The position numbers and the translations under genes were made by a program. From the NCBI RefSeq assembly GCF_042453785.1, contig NC_091673.1, forward strand, positions 441,501-505,500: a DNA stretch of 64,000 nucleotides. Reading direction: 5' to 3'. This document shows, piece by piece, positions 55,628 to 64,000 of the stretch. Origin of the DNA: Malus domestica (Eukaryota > Streptophyta > Magnoliopsida > Rosales > Rosaceae). Below the pieces are notes generated by a model. It searched no databases. It saw only the letters and a list, made by a program, of their open reading frames with translations, and was not told the DNA's origin. Within the stretch, counting starts at the first letter, position 1; the number at the start of each line of letters is the position of its first letter.

Positions 55628-55780
55628 GGAAAATTAATGAAAATGATTTGAAAACTTTGAGATTTAACGATAAAAACAAAATAAAGGGTAAAGTGAATAG
55701 TACCAAGATTGACTTTTTAGTGTAAAAATGTGGTTTTTTGTTAAAGTGAACAGTATCGGGAGCTTTTTATTAAAGTTTCA
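55628..55780. mobile_element. MITE of the TTTGAAAACTTTGAG family, copy C
   Basis: Contains AATGAAAATGATTTGAAAAC, AAAGGGTAAAGTGAATAGTA, GTTAAAGTGAACAGTATCGG and a right end TTAAAGTTTCA. Clearly homologous to copies A and B. Non-coding. Confidence 0.8.
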
Positions 55781-56995
55781 TATTATTAAATGGTGTGTAT
55801 CCAATAAAAAATAAACACATTAATTAAAACTAAAATAATAATTCAATCATCAATTTTTTCGATATCATATAATTTATAAAATTTTACGTATAAATTTAAT
55901 CCCAACGACAGCATACTAAGTGACAAAGGAATATTATGATTATCAATTACTTGAGAGCAACCATCTTGACTTGCAGAATTTGTCATCTGCAAACTGACAA
56001 AAATATCCCCACGTTATCTTTTTTATTTTTTCTTCTTCTATTTGCTGAACCAACACGTGTTTTTCTACATTATTCAAAATCTTGTTGGACGGATTTCCTA
56101 ATTCCTTTTGTTTTTGTTCCTTTCTGGTCAGAAACAGTCTTCTTCTTTGATAATTGGGGTTAGGGTTGGACAAGACCATACCGCCCTTTTATTTAAATCC
56201 CTAATATTTTTTTGTCTCAAAGTTTTGATTAAGATAGTTCTCACATTAGATAACATCAAAATGAGTTTGAATGAGCATTTTCCATGAGTAATTCAATTCA
56301 CAAGTGACGTTAGTTTCCCCTCTTTTCAAATAAACAAGCCAAAATCATCACATTATTTAGCTATAAAAGTAGAGAGAAAGTTCAACATGACTGCTTGATG
56401 AAGGCAACTCTAAACCTAAAATTAAATGAGATCAAAATACAGAAAATCTCATATTTTCATTATAAAAAAAAAACCATACAGATATCATGATCAGTCAGTT
56501 TAACCCCAAATTTTCTCTTTGTATGGGGAATGGTTCACGGATTAAACTAAAGGATATAAAACAATGTTGATGGGCGATGATGCTACTAAAAGGAAGGGAT
56601 CCTCCCCTCCTAATCCATGGAAATTCCGTTGAAATTTGATCAAACGGCTAAAGTTATTATAAATTTTAAAGTGAGTTTCTGTTTGTAGTTGTTTGATCAA
56701 TTTTCAACTGCACGAATTGCTTGATTTGATGAATTAAGAAGAAAGAATTCGAAAATAATGCTTTGCTTTCCCTACTAAAAGGTCAAAACTTGTACCATTT
56801 TATTTATTAAAAGGAGTCACTGCACTCCAAATTTGTGTACAGACACTTGCCTTTTGCCCCCTCCCCTGTCTTCTGACACACAACATGCATATGTCCTTTT
56901 ACCCATTTTCTGGCGGTCTCTGTTAATGCAAATTGCAGGTAGAGAGGTTTAATTTCTTGAATCCGTTAATTCCAACAGCAGCAGCCGCCGCCGCC

Positions 56996-58784
56996 ATGCC
57001 ACACGTCTCCGATTTTCAAATACACATTAATGGTCAGCAAATATTCTTCGTCAGCGAGGTAATCAAACGAAAAATTCTATGGTGTTTCGGAGTAGATCAT
57101 TACTTTTTTGCTAATTACAGCGCACTTCTTTTGCAGGAGATTTTGTCAACATATTCGGCAAGGTTGACGAAGATCATCAGGCAAGAAAGGAGAGGAACCC
57201 AGATCAAGAATTCCGGTATCAGAATCGATGACTTTCCCGGAGGCCCTGACGGGTTTGAGTTGGTTTCTCGATTCTGTTACAACAATGGGAGAATCACGCT
57301 CACAGTTTCAAACGTGTGCCTCCTCCACTGCTCTGCAATCTTCCTCGGCATGACCGAGAAGCTTTCACCCCGCAATTTGTTGCAGAAAACAAATACTTTT
57401 CTCGACGGACTTTTCGAGTGGTCGTTGAAAGACGTACTAGCCTGCCTGAAGAGCTGCCACTCGTTCTTCGACTGCGCAGATTCGTCCGGTCTTTTAGACA
57501 AACTCATTACTGCACTGCTAACAAAGATCGCTCAGAGTTCTGACGTAAGCAACCTCATTGCCTCGTCGCCTTCGTCTTCTCCGGAAACTGCATCTGGGTT
57601 CAGACTCTCTTCCAGCACCCCAAAATCGATCAGGCCGAGCTCGTCCAGCAGAGCGTGGTGGTTCGACGACGTGGCCGTTCTGCCACCAAATATCATTGCA
57701 AAACTCCTCCAGAATTTAGGTGCTTACGGACCCAAAAACAACAGCCTGATCCTCACCAGATTCCTCCTCCACTACTTGAAAATCTCAGCCCAGAGAAAGC
57801 CCGGGAACTCGAAATGCGAGCTCGGGAGGCTCGCAGACACGGCGGTTCACGGCGTGATCTTGGTGGGCAAAAAGGTGTTTTCATGCAGAGCTCTGTTCTG
57901 GGTTCTGAGGATTGTGTCTGGATTTGGAATTAGCAAAGAGTACAAAGTTGGGTTGGAGAGGTTGATTGGTGGTATGATCGATGAAGCCACGCTGGATGAT
58001 TTGCTGGTGTCGGGGCACGACAGGGGGGTTTATGATGTTAATCTCGTGATTAGGATGTTAAGAGTGTTTGTTAATGGCGAAGGCGTTTCAGTGCAGAGGT
58101 TGAAGAAAGCTGGGAGATTGGTTGATAAGTACTTGGGTGAAATATCACCTGACCAGAATCTCAAGGTTTCTAAGTTTCTGGGAGTTGCAGAGAGCTTGCC
58201 TGATTGTGCTAGGGACTGCTTTGATGCGGCCTACAGAGCCATTGATATCTATCTTGAGGTAACCACTCCATTGCCATGCATTACCTTAATTCTTTACCCT
58301 TTTGTTTTTATTTTTTAGTGTGATTGATTGATTGTTAATCGTCGATTTTGGATCGAATGTTTGACAGGCTCATCCAAATCTTTCGTTCGAAGAGCGGGCG
58401 AGATTATGCAGATGCCTAAATTATGAGAAGCTGAGCTTAGAAGCATGTAAAGAGCTTGCCCAGAATCCTAAGATCCCACCAAGGGTTGCCATTCAAGCAC
58501 TTATTTCTCAAAACTCCAAAATAACACCAACACAGCCAAAACTGGTTGTATATCGGAGTCCGCATTCTCATTTCCTTTCATGTTCCGATATGGTTTGGTA
58601 CAAGAACGGCGGTGTTGAAGAAGACGAATCGACGTCGTTAAACTTGCAGAGGATGCAATGGAGGGTGGTGGAGTTGGAGAAACTGTGCAGGCAAATGAAG
58701 AGGCAAATGTCAAGGATGGTAAAACATAATGTCTTGACGACTATCACTCCAGCCCACACTAGAGCTTTTCCCAGACTTTGTTGA
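56996..58784 (+). CDS. BTB/POZ-NPH3 family protein (At3g19850-like)
   Basis: NPH3-type proteins act as CUL3 ligase adaptors or scaffolds in blue-light and auxin responses. Three exons: 56996-57058, 57137-58258, 58368-58784; 1602 nt, 533 aa. The BTB-like N-terminus (DFQIHINGQQIFFVSE, EILSTYSARLTKIIRQ, FPGGPDGFELVSRFCYNNGR) leads into the NPH3 domain (WWFDDVAVLPPNIIAKLL, KKVFSCRALFWVLRIV). Its signature lies at AAYRAIDIYLEAHPNLSFEE. A C-terminal coiled coil (NLQRMQWRVVELEKLCRQMK) follows. I take the ATG at 56996 (MPHVSDFQIHING) because it gives the short start usual for this subgroup. The in-frame ATG at 56933 would add an Ala-rich 21-residue extension. Exons 1 and 2 join in phase 0 at SE|EILS. 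No lesions. Confidence 0.93.
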
Positions 58785-58999
58785 TCCTTCATGTTTCAAA
58801 TATTACTGAGGGTAAAACAGTAAAAGTATGTTAATATTTTGTATTCTCCCTTTATATTTACTCTGGAGATCAAAGTATGTAATTGGGGTTTATTGCTTGT
58901 AATTATTCCATTACCTGATAAGAATGATTTCATTTCATATCTAGTACAATAGAGTAGGAATGTTTAACATAATTAGTTTTTCTCAAGGTTTTAAAAAAC

Positions 59000-59165
59000 T
59001 CTAGGTGCTAGTCGGGAGGCAGGCTAGGCCGACTAGCCACCGCCTAGGACGCCTAGCCCTTACTGAATTTTCCTCTACATTTTGGCCTAACTTGCATTGG
59101 TCCTCCACCGTCTAGCACTTAGGTGCCGCCTAACACTTAAGCGCCGTCTAAACCTATTTTTAGAA
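59000..59165. repeat. CTAGGCG-rich dispersed repeat
   Basis: Clusters of GCCTAG, CTAGGC and GCCGCCTA motifs, locally much richer in GC than its surroundings and with self-complementary pieces (GGCTAGGCCGACTAGCC). It resembles a common plant interspersed repeat, family uncertain. No clean ends found. Confidence 0.4.
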
Positions 59166-60025
59166 CAGTTTTCTATTGCCTTTTGGGGCAAATATGTACT
59201 GTGCAACGACGTAGTTTAGCTCTATAGTCTTGAAAATATCATTTGTCCGATCAAAGACGTTATCTCTATGGATTATTACAGACGTTAGAATTTGCCCTAT
59301 GGCCTTCTAATTTAATCCGACACAGGACGACATAAAATTGTAGCAATTAAATGCATAAGCAAAGGTTAACTTTTTAATTTGTGTTTTTGTGTACGTGATT
59401 GCCTAGTTGAAGAAAAAGTCCAAGAAACTTGATCAATTAATTGAAACCATTGGCTTAAGCAGTATTAGAAGCCTTGTATCATGCATGTGAGCGACTAATG
59501 ATGCCATTAATTTGTATTAATCCCGTGATTATACAGTAATTAAACACAACAAGCCATCTCATGTTTGATGGAATCCCCATTTGCATTCTCTCTGTTATGG
59601 CTTGCGATTCCTCATAATCTAACTATAGATACCACCTTATGAGATTTTCACCTCATACGGTTCCGTTCAGAAGTTTGAACCATGAATTCAGAAGTTTTGA
59701 AGCAAGATATTCCTGATTAAGGAATTCCTTCTTCAAAGTGAAATGGCTTATCTACTAATTAGTCTATTAGATCACATGAACATGTTAACTCTGCGTATGA
59801 CAACATCTTAAACCCTTTTGACTTCCCATCTCGAACGGAATGAAACCTAGCTATCCTAAAAGGACTAGAGCCAACGCAACATTTCAAGGGGCCGTCGTTA
59901 TTAAGGATTAGAGCTAACACAAGCTAAAGCAAGCGTAACTTTTCGAAAGCTAACTTAAGGAGACAAATCTGAGCCGGTGAAATTGGGCACATGACGTGTC
60001 GAAAGAATAGTCTACTTTGATACCA

Positions 60026-60209
60026 TAATAAACTTTGTAGACCCATGTAAGTCCACCACGAACATCACCGATGTTATTCAAACTTAATCACATATTGCTA
60101 GGTATTGAATTTGATTAGAAAAGATCTCGATGATATTAGGGGTGGAAACTTCCATATATTAATTATATTATTTTGTCATATAACCAATGTGAGAGCATAA
60201 TCTCCAACA
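60026..60209 (-). mobile_element. Possible LTR retrotransposon remnant (LTR plus primer-binding site)
   Basis: On the minus strand the stretch opens TGTTGGAGATTATGCTCTCA, a common start of short plant LTRs. It is followed immediately by TGGTATCAAAG (60025-60015), close to the TGGTATCAGAG primer-binding site for initiator Met tRNA. No internal genes and no second LTR are visible, so at most this is an old fragment of a Copia or TRIM-like element. It is clearly broken and old. Confidence 0.35.
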
Positions 60210-61400
60210 ATCCTCCGTAATGCAAAACATCAAAATGGGATCTTCGTTCGACGCTAATTTAAGCTCAAATTCTTTTCTTTCCTTTAATCATGGATTAATT
60301 AGCAAATTACTAATCACTTTCCCAGGGGATGATACTACACAGACCAAAATTTTAAACCAAATTTGGTAAACGAAATAATGTGGTTATTGATGATTGAATT
60401 ATCACTTTAGTGTTGATTAACGTATTTATTATCTATTGGTCTCCCTAACATTATACTTATCTCTAAGTTTATAATTTAATAAATAAATTAAAGGTTAGGT
60501 GGGAGTACAACATCGACATGACAGGTTTTGCTTGTTAGGAAATCATATTGGCAGGCTCACCTTAAATTAGATTAGAGAAGGATTAATAGTTAAGCCTACA
60601 ATATTAATTATATTTAGGCGTTATACGTTTTATACTTCCTTTCTCCCTTCCCGTGCGTGTAAAGTGCAAGAAGAAATTTCATTTTATTATGTCAGCATCA
60701 CTTTATAATTTTCTCACCGGCTCTCACTTTATACCTAAACAATTTTGCAGGTGGCAATGTATGCGCTTTTGGCAAGAAAAAGGTAGGATTGTAATTCGAA
60801 GGTGGTTATATACGTGTTTAGGTCTGCTGGTCACGGCAAAATATCGTTTCAATTGTATTTGAGTTTAAATTTTCATCTTTATAAACTGTTGATTCAATTT
60901 TTATAATTTTTTTAGTGCATCAACATGTTATAATAAGTGGAAGAAAAAAATGAATAGGTATGAGTATACACTTTGAGTCGAATAATAGGTCTGACTTTTA
61001 ACAGTAAACATTTGAAGTGTTACAAGTGGAAGAAATGACGGATGAGCAAGCGAAGGCTCACCAAAATAGCGTGTCAATTGAGTCGTCCACCACCGAAATA
61101 TACGGACTATAGTCCCACCCTCCACGTTCTTCCCGAGATAACCTTTATCACTTCCATAACTTTCGGTCCAACAGAAATGCGCTTCCCTTTCCGAGCAAAT
61201 TGTAGCAATGATGCATTAATTTTAACTTAATTTGAGTAATGATTCATCAACTAAAAATTTATTACCTCAACTCATTAAAACATGCATCTATACTCTCTTA
61301 ATTAAAAGTATATTACCATTGGTTCTTTAACTTTAATCCAACTGGGGAAATAGTCCTTCAACTTTAACTCAATTAGAGCAATGATCCATCAACTTTAACT

Positions 61401-61606
61401 CAATTGTAGCAATGGTCATTCCAACATAACTCATTTTGACAAAATTCTAATGAAGTTGACGAAAATGACCATAACTACACGTTTTGATGAGTTGATGGAT
61501 TCTAATTGTAGCAATAATCCTTTCAACATAACTTATTTTGACAAAATTCTAACGAAATTGACGAAAATGACTATAGCTACACATTTTAATGAGTTAAGAG
61601 ACTAAT
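61401..61606. repeat. Tandem duplication, 103-bp period
   Basis: Two diverged units start ATTGTAGCAATGGTC (61401) and ATTGTAGCAATAATC (61504). Both continue CCAACATAACT or TCAACATAACT, then ATTTTGACAAAATTCTAA, GACGAAAATGAC. To their left, 61340-61400 carries about 30-bp repeats of TCAACTTTAACTCAATT. It lies 400 bp upstream of the BPS1-like start. Confidence 0.8.
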
Positions 61607-61896
61607 GGTAATTGATTTTTAGTTGAGAAACTATTCCTCAAATTTGATTAAAATTAAGGGACAATTTCTACAATTTCCTTTTCCCTTTCAATTCTCAACC
61701 TGCAACCAGCACCAACCTCCAAGAAGACTCGGGGCAACATCGTAAATTAAAAATACAGGCAGGGGTATTTTTGTCGGAACCGCGTCTTCAAAAGCACTAA
61801 CCTTTTCTCATCAGAAATCGCATGCCAAATTGCCAAATGCCAAACTTCCTCTCTCTTTCCGTACTCCCCTTGTATTAATCCTGTGTGTGTCCAATA

Positions 61897-61907
61897 TTAT
61901 ATATATA
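61897..61907 (+). promoter_or_regulatory. TATA box of the BPS1-like gene
   Basis: TTATATATATA preceded by CCAAT, about 120 bp upstream of the ATG at 62024. It lies downstream of the ATG at 61883, which argues against using that earlier start. Confidence 0.55.
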
Positions 61908-62023
61908 CACACCGCCCGCTTGTGCTTATCTTTCAGTCGGCTCGACATTTGGGAACATTTTCCCGGAAAATATATTTTTCCCCGGAAAGTTATCTTTCCC
62001 TCAAAACACTCTTATCTCTGACC

Positions 62024-63073
62024 ATGTACCTAACGGAAATCTCCAACTTCCCGTCACTCCTTCCCTTCCGGGGTGCTAAGAAACATTCCGTTCCGTCCAA
62101 TTTGGATCTCATCTCTAGCTCCTTCGATGACGCTGTGCTCCGCCACTTGAAATCTCTCGGTCCGCCGTCCATCAGCTTGTCCTGGCTCTCCAAGGCCGTT
62201 GATTTTCTCGCCTTGACTCACTCCGAAGCGAGAAACCTCATCTCCGATCTCAAGGTCGCGCCGCCTCTAGATGATTCGCTCGCTTGGTATTTGGACCATA
62301 GCGTCAAGCTCTTGGACCTCTGCAACTCCATCTCTGCCGAGATCGAACGCCTTCGCCAGCTCCGCCTTCATCTCACCTTCGTTCTTCACCTTCTCGGCGA
62401 CCGAAAGGGTGAAGAGCTCCCGTCGCCGGAGAATCTCCGCCGATCTCGCATGTCTCTATCCGATTTCGATCGCGGTGCTTCTTCTGGCTTTGGAAAGCGG
62501 AGCAAGGCCGAAGTCTTGGTCAGAGATCTGAACTTGGGCCTGACTCGCCTGAGCAACGCGCCACGTGGCAAGATCTCCAGCGTAGCAAAGCTCGTGCGTC
62601 GAACAGTGCGCGCGGTGGGACTGGTGACTGTGTTCATCGCCGGAATCGCGGTGTCGACAATCCACGGATCTCCGGATATGGTTAGGGTCCGAGCCTCGGC
62701 GGAGTTTACATGGGCCGAGTCGTTCAACGAGCTTGAATCGGCAGTCTGGGCCGAGTTGAAACGGCGATTCGGGCGCGGCAATGACGAGCAACTGGAAGGG
62801 ATGTTGGAAGAGTTGGATGACGTGGGAACACGTGTTAAGGAGGCGTGTGGGGTCGTGGATGACCTGGCAGGAGTTGCGGAAGTGAACAAGGAGGAGAAGG
62901 AGAGGTTGAACGAGGTCGTAAAAGAGCTGGAGAAGGCAACGGCGTCGTTTTCGGATGGGTTGGATAGGTTGAGTAACGGAGTGAACGAGATGTTTGATGG
63001 TGTTTTGCGCAACAGAAACCATATGACGGAGAATGTTAGAGTTAGCGGAGTGGGGAAAAAGCCAAGAAATTGA
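62024..63073 (+). CDS. BYPASS1 (BPS1)-like protein, DUF793/UPF0496-type
   Basis: A single uninterrupted exon of 1050 nt, 349 aa. BPS1-family proteins are plant-specific and largely helical. BPS1 itself restrains production of a mobile root-to-shoot growth-inhibiting signal; other members have little known function. Visible features: N-terminal MYLTEISNFPSLLPFRGAKK; helical core LSWLSKAVDFLALTHSEARN, WYLDHSVKLLDLCNSISAEI, RLRQLRLHLTFVLHLL; a single hydrophobic segment (AVGLVTVFIAGIAVSTIHGS, about 205-222) as in BPS1; then a long charged helix (VDDLAGVAEVNKEEKERLNE, VVKELEKATASF). I start at 62024, since the upstream in-frame ATG at 61883 lies before the TATA box and its extension looks non-coding. 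The G+C content is higher than its surroundings, which is usual for intronless plant genes. Distinguishing BPS1 from UPF0496 protein 4 types would need an alignment. Confidence 0.83.
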   Translation: MYLTEISNFPSLLPFRGAKKHSVPSNLDLISSSFDDAVLRHLKSLGPPSISLSWLSKAVDFLALTHSEARNLISDLKVAPPLDDSLAWYLDHSVKLLDLCNSISAEIERLRQLRLHLTFVLHLLGDRKGEELPSPENLRRSRMSLSDFDRGASSGFGKRSKAEVLVRDLNLGLTRLSNAPRGKISSVAKLVRRTVRAVGLVTVFIAGIAVSTIHGSPDMVRVRASAEFTWAESFNELESAVWAELKRRFGRGNDEQLEGMLEELDDVGTRVKEACGVVDDLAGVAEVNKEEKERLNEVVKELEKATASFSDGLDRLSNGVNEMFDGVLRNRNHMTENVRVSGVGKKPRN

Positions 63074-64000
63074 AATCTTAAAGCAAGAAACAACCTCCAA
63101 AAGTACAAGCACAAATTGCAAAAAGATTGGTAGAACGACATGTCGTTTGCCTTGTAAATTGTAATCGTTCTCTTGGCTTTACTTTTACCGATGAAGCAAA
63201 TTATAATCGGTGTTCTAAGTTCTAACCTCTTAATACAAATGTCAATTACAATTTAAGCCATTTTAATCATGTCAAATGTGAAAAGTAAAGCTCATTTTCA
63301 AAAGTTTTATGTTTGATTATAAGAAATAATTCACGGTTCATTTGATCTGTTGTCGATACATGAAAAATTCTTATTAAAAACGTCTTGGAAAGTGGGAAGA
63401 TATGATTGACTTCTCACTCATTTTGATGTGATGATTAGAAGATTTCTTACACGAGGAGGTTTGTTTTTCCTCTTTCGAAGTCAGCATTTTTTAGTTTTAT
63501 GAAATGAAGGAGGTTGAGCAAATTAGGGTTTAGGATGGTGTATGTGCATGGAGTTAGGTATATTGAACAGTTTCACTTTATTTGCAACAACATAAGAAAA
63601 GTCGACATGTTTGCATTTAGCTTTCTTTCTTTGAGATTTAGGATAGTTTAGAACTTTATATTAGTTTTTTTTTGTCAACTGAAATATGCCACTGAAAGAC
63701 TACTGAGACAAAGATGGGTTGTCAAGAATGTAGAGGAGGTATGATGAATAGTTGGTCAGATCTAATATGGATCGTACAGTAGTTGGAGTCGGTAGTTTTC
63801 CTAGGGTTCCCTCATCTAGGATCCCTAGAGAAGAGGATTAAGTTAGCTCTTGCAAACAGCTTGATGCATTGTCTCCATTCAACCCTTTAAACGAAATGCT
63901 AACTAATACATTATACAACGAGCGTATTGCTAATTATTTATAATAAACTAATTATTTATTTATCTTGGTGGTATTTCTCTTCTCAGTATTGAAATATATC
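63074..64000. other. 3' flank of the BPS1-like gene, no gene seen
   Basis: Probable 3' UTR followed by AT-rich DNA with no open frame of protein-like composition up to the window edge. Confidence 0.5.

Larger units (their letters stand above)
54806..56995. other. Intergenic between TAF15 and NPH3-family gene
   Basis: TAF15 3' UTR, a hAT-type MITE, a TTTGAAAACTTT-type MITE, a degenerate long-TIR MITE relative (about 56596-56755) and the NPH3 gene promoter. No gene seen. Confidence 0.55.
58785..62023. other. Intergenic between NPH3 and BPS1-like genes
   Basis: More than 3 kb without a recognisable gene. Contents: a GC-richer repeat at about 59000-59165, a possible LTR remnant (60026-60209), a 103-bp tandem duplication with shorter repeats to its left (about 61340-61606), and the BPS1-like promoter at the right end. 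Confidence 0.5.

Noticed and set aside
56933-56995. Longer start of the NPH3-family protein
   Set aside because: Possible, but the extension is an Ala run and the MPHVSDFQIHING start fits the subgroup better.
61883-62023. N-terminal extension of the BPS1-like protein from an earlier ATG
   Set aside because: The ATG lies upstream of the TATATATA box, and the extension (IYTHRPLVLIF) has no family resemblance.
62386-63141. 251- and 221-residue open frames antisense to the BPS1-like gene
   Set aside because: They mirror a GC-richer single-exon gene whose sense frame has coherent family motifs. The antisense frames are Ser/Arg/Leu-rich with no domain.

Overview
This is plant nuclear DNA: AT-rich intergenic DNA, genes split by GT-AG introns, and many small non-autonomous transposons. 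Every confident protein has its closest remembered relatives in eudicots. The repeat families (a 'TTTGAAAACTTTGAG' type MITE, a 'GGGGTGTGCTATTCACAC' type MITE, and tRNA-derived SINEs) are the kind that are very common in Rosaceae such as apple and pear. That family assignment is an inference from memory, not a search result.

Layout from left to right: repeat-rich DNA with a hAT-type MITE (1-2668); alanyl-tRNA synthetase on the minus strand (2669-11165, 23 exons); repeat-rich DNA that includes a scrap of a DHHC gene (11166-13454); a thioredoxin-AlgH fusion protein (13455-17835, +); a cluster of three MITEs (18356-18911); a SABATH methyltransferase (19216-20723, +); a DHHC S-acyltransferase (21485-23597, +); a YGGT (YlmG/CCB3-like) plastid membrane protein (24385-25342, +); anamorsin/DRE2 (25841-28375, -); the sterol reductase DWF1 (29276-31079, -); an SMP-C2 lipid-transfer/tethering protein of the NTMC2T5 type (36172-39760, -); a PRP40C-type splicing factor that appears to have lost its middle (44586-49830, +); TAF15/TAF15b (51946-54805, +); a BTB-NPH3 protein (56996-58784, +); and a BPS1-like protein (62024-63073, +). 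I reconstructed exon boundaries by hand. In every gene except PRP40C the exon lengths sum to an open frame of the length expected for the family.

The genes do not form one pathway. They are housekeeping and regulatory genes: translation, cytosolic Fe-S assembly, brassinosteroid precursor synthesis, transcription and splicing, lipid transfer and protein acylation. The order matters most as synteny. From memory, AlaRS, NTMC2T5, NPH3 and TAF15 relatives lie close together on Arabidopsis chromosome 1 (about At1g50200-At1g50300). The thioredoxin-AlgH, DWF1, NTMC2T5, PRP40C and NPH3 relatives lie together on chromosome 3 (At3g19780-At3g19850). The window therefore looks like the unsplit ancestral block.

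I found no clearly new biological system. The best leads are the damaged PRP40C copy, the DHHC exon fragment 10 kb from its apparent source, the eukaryotic thioredoxin-AlgH fusion, the triple MITE array, and a 110-bp tandem duplication built from hairpins.
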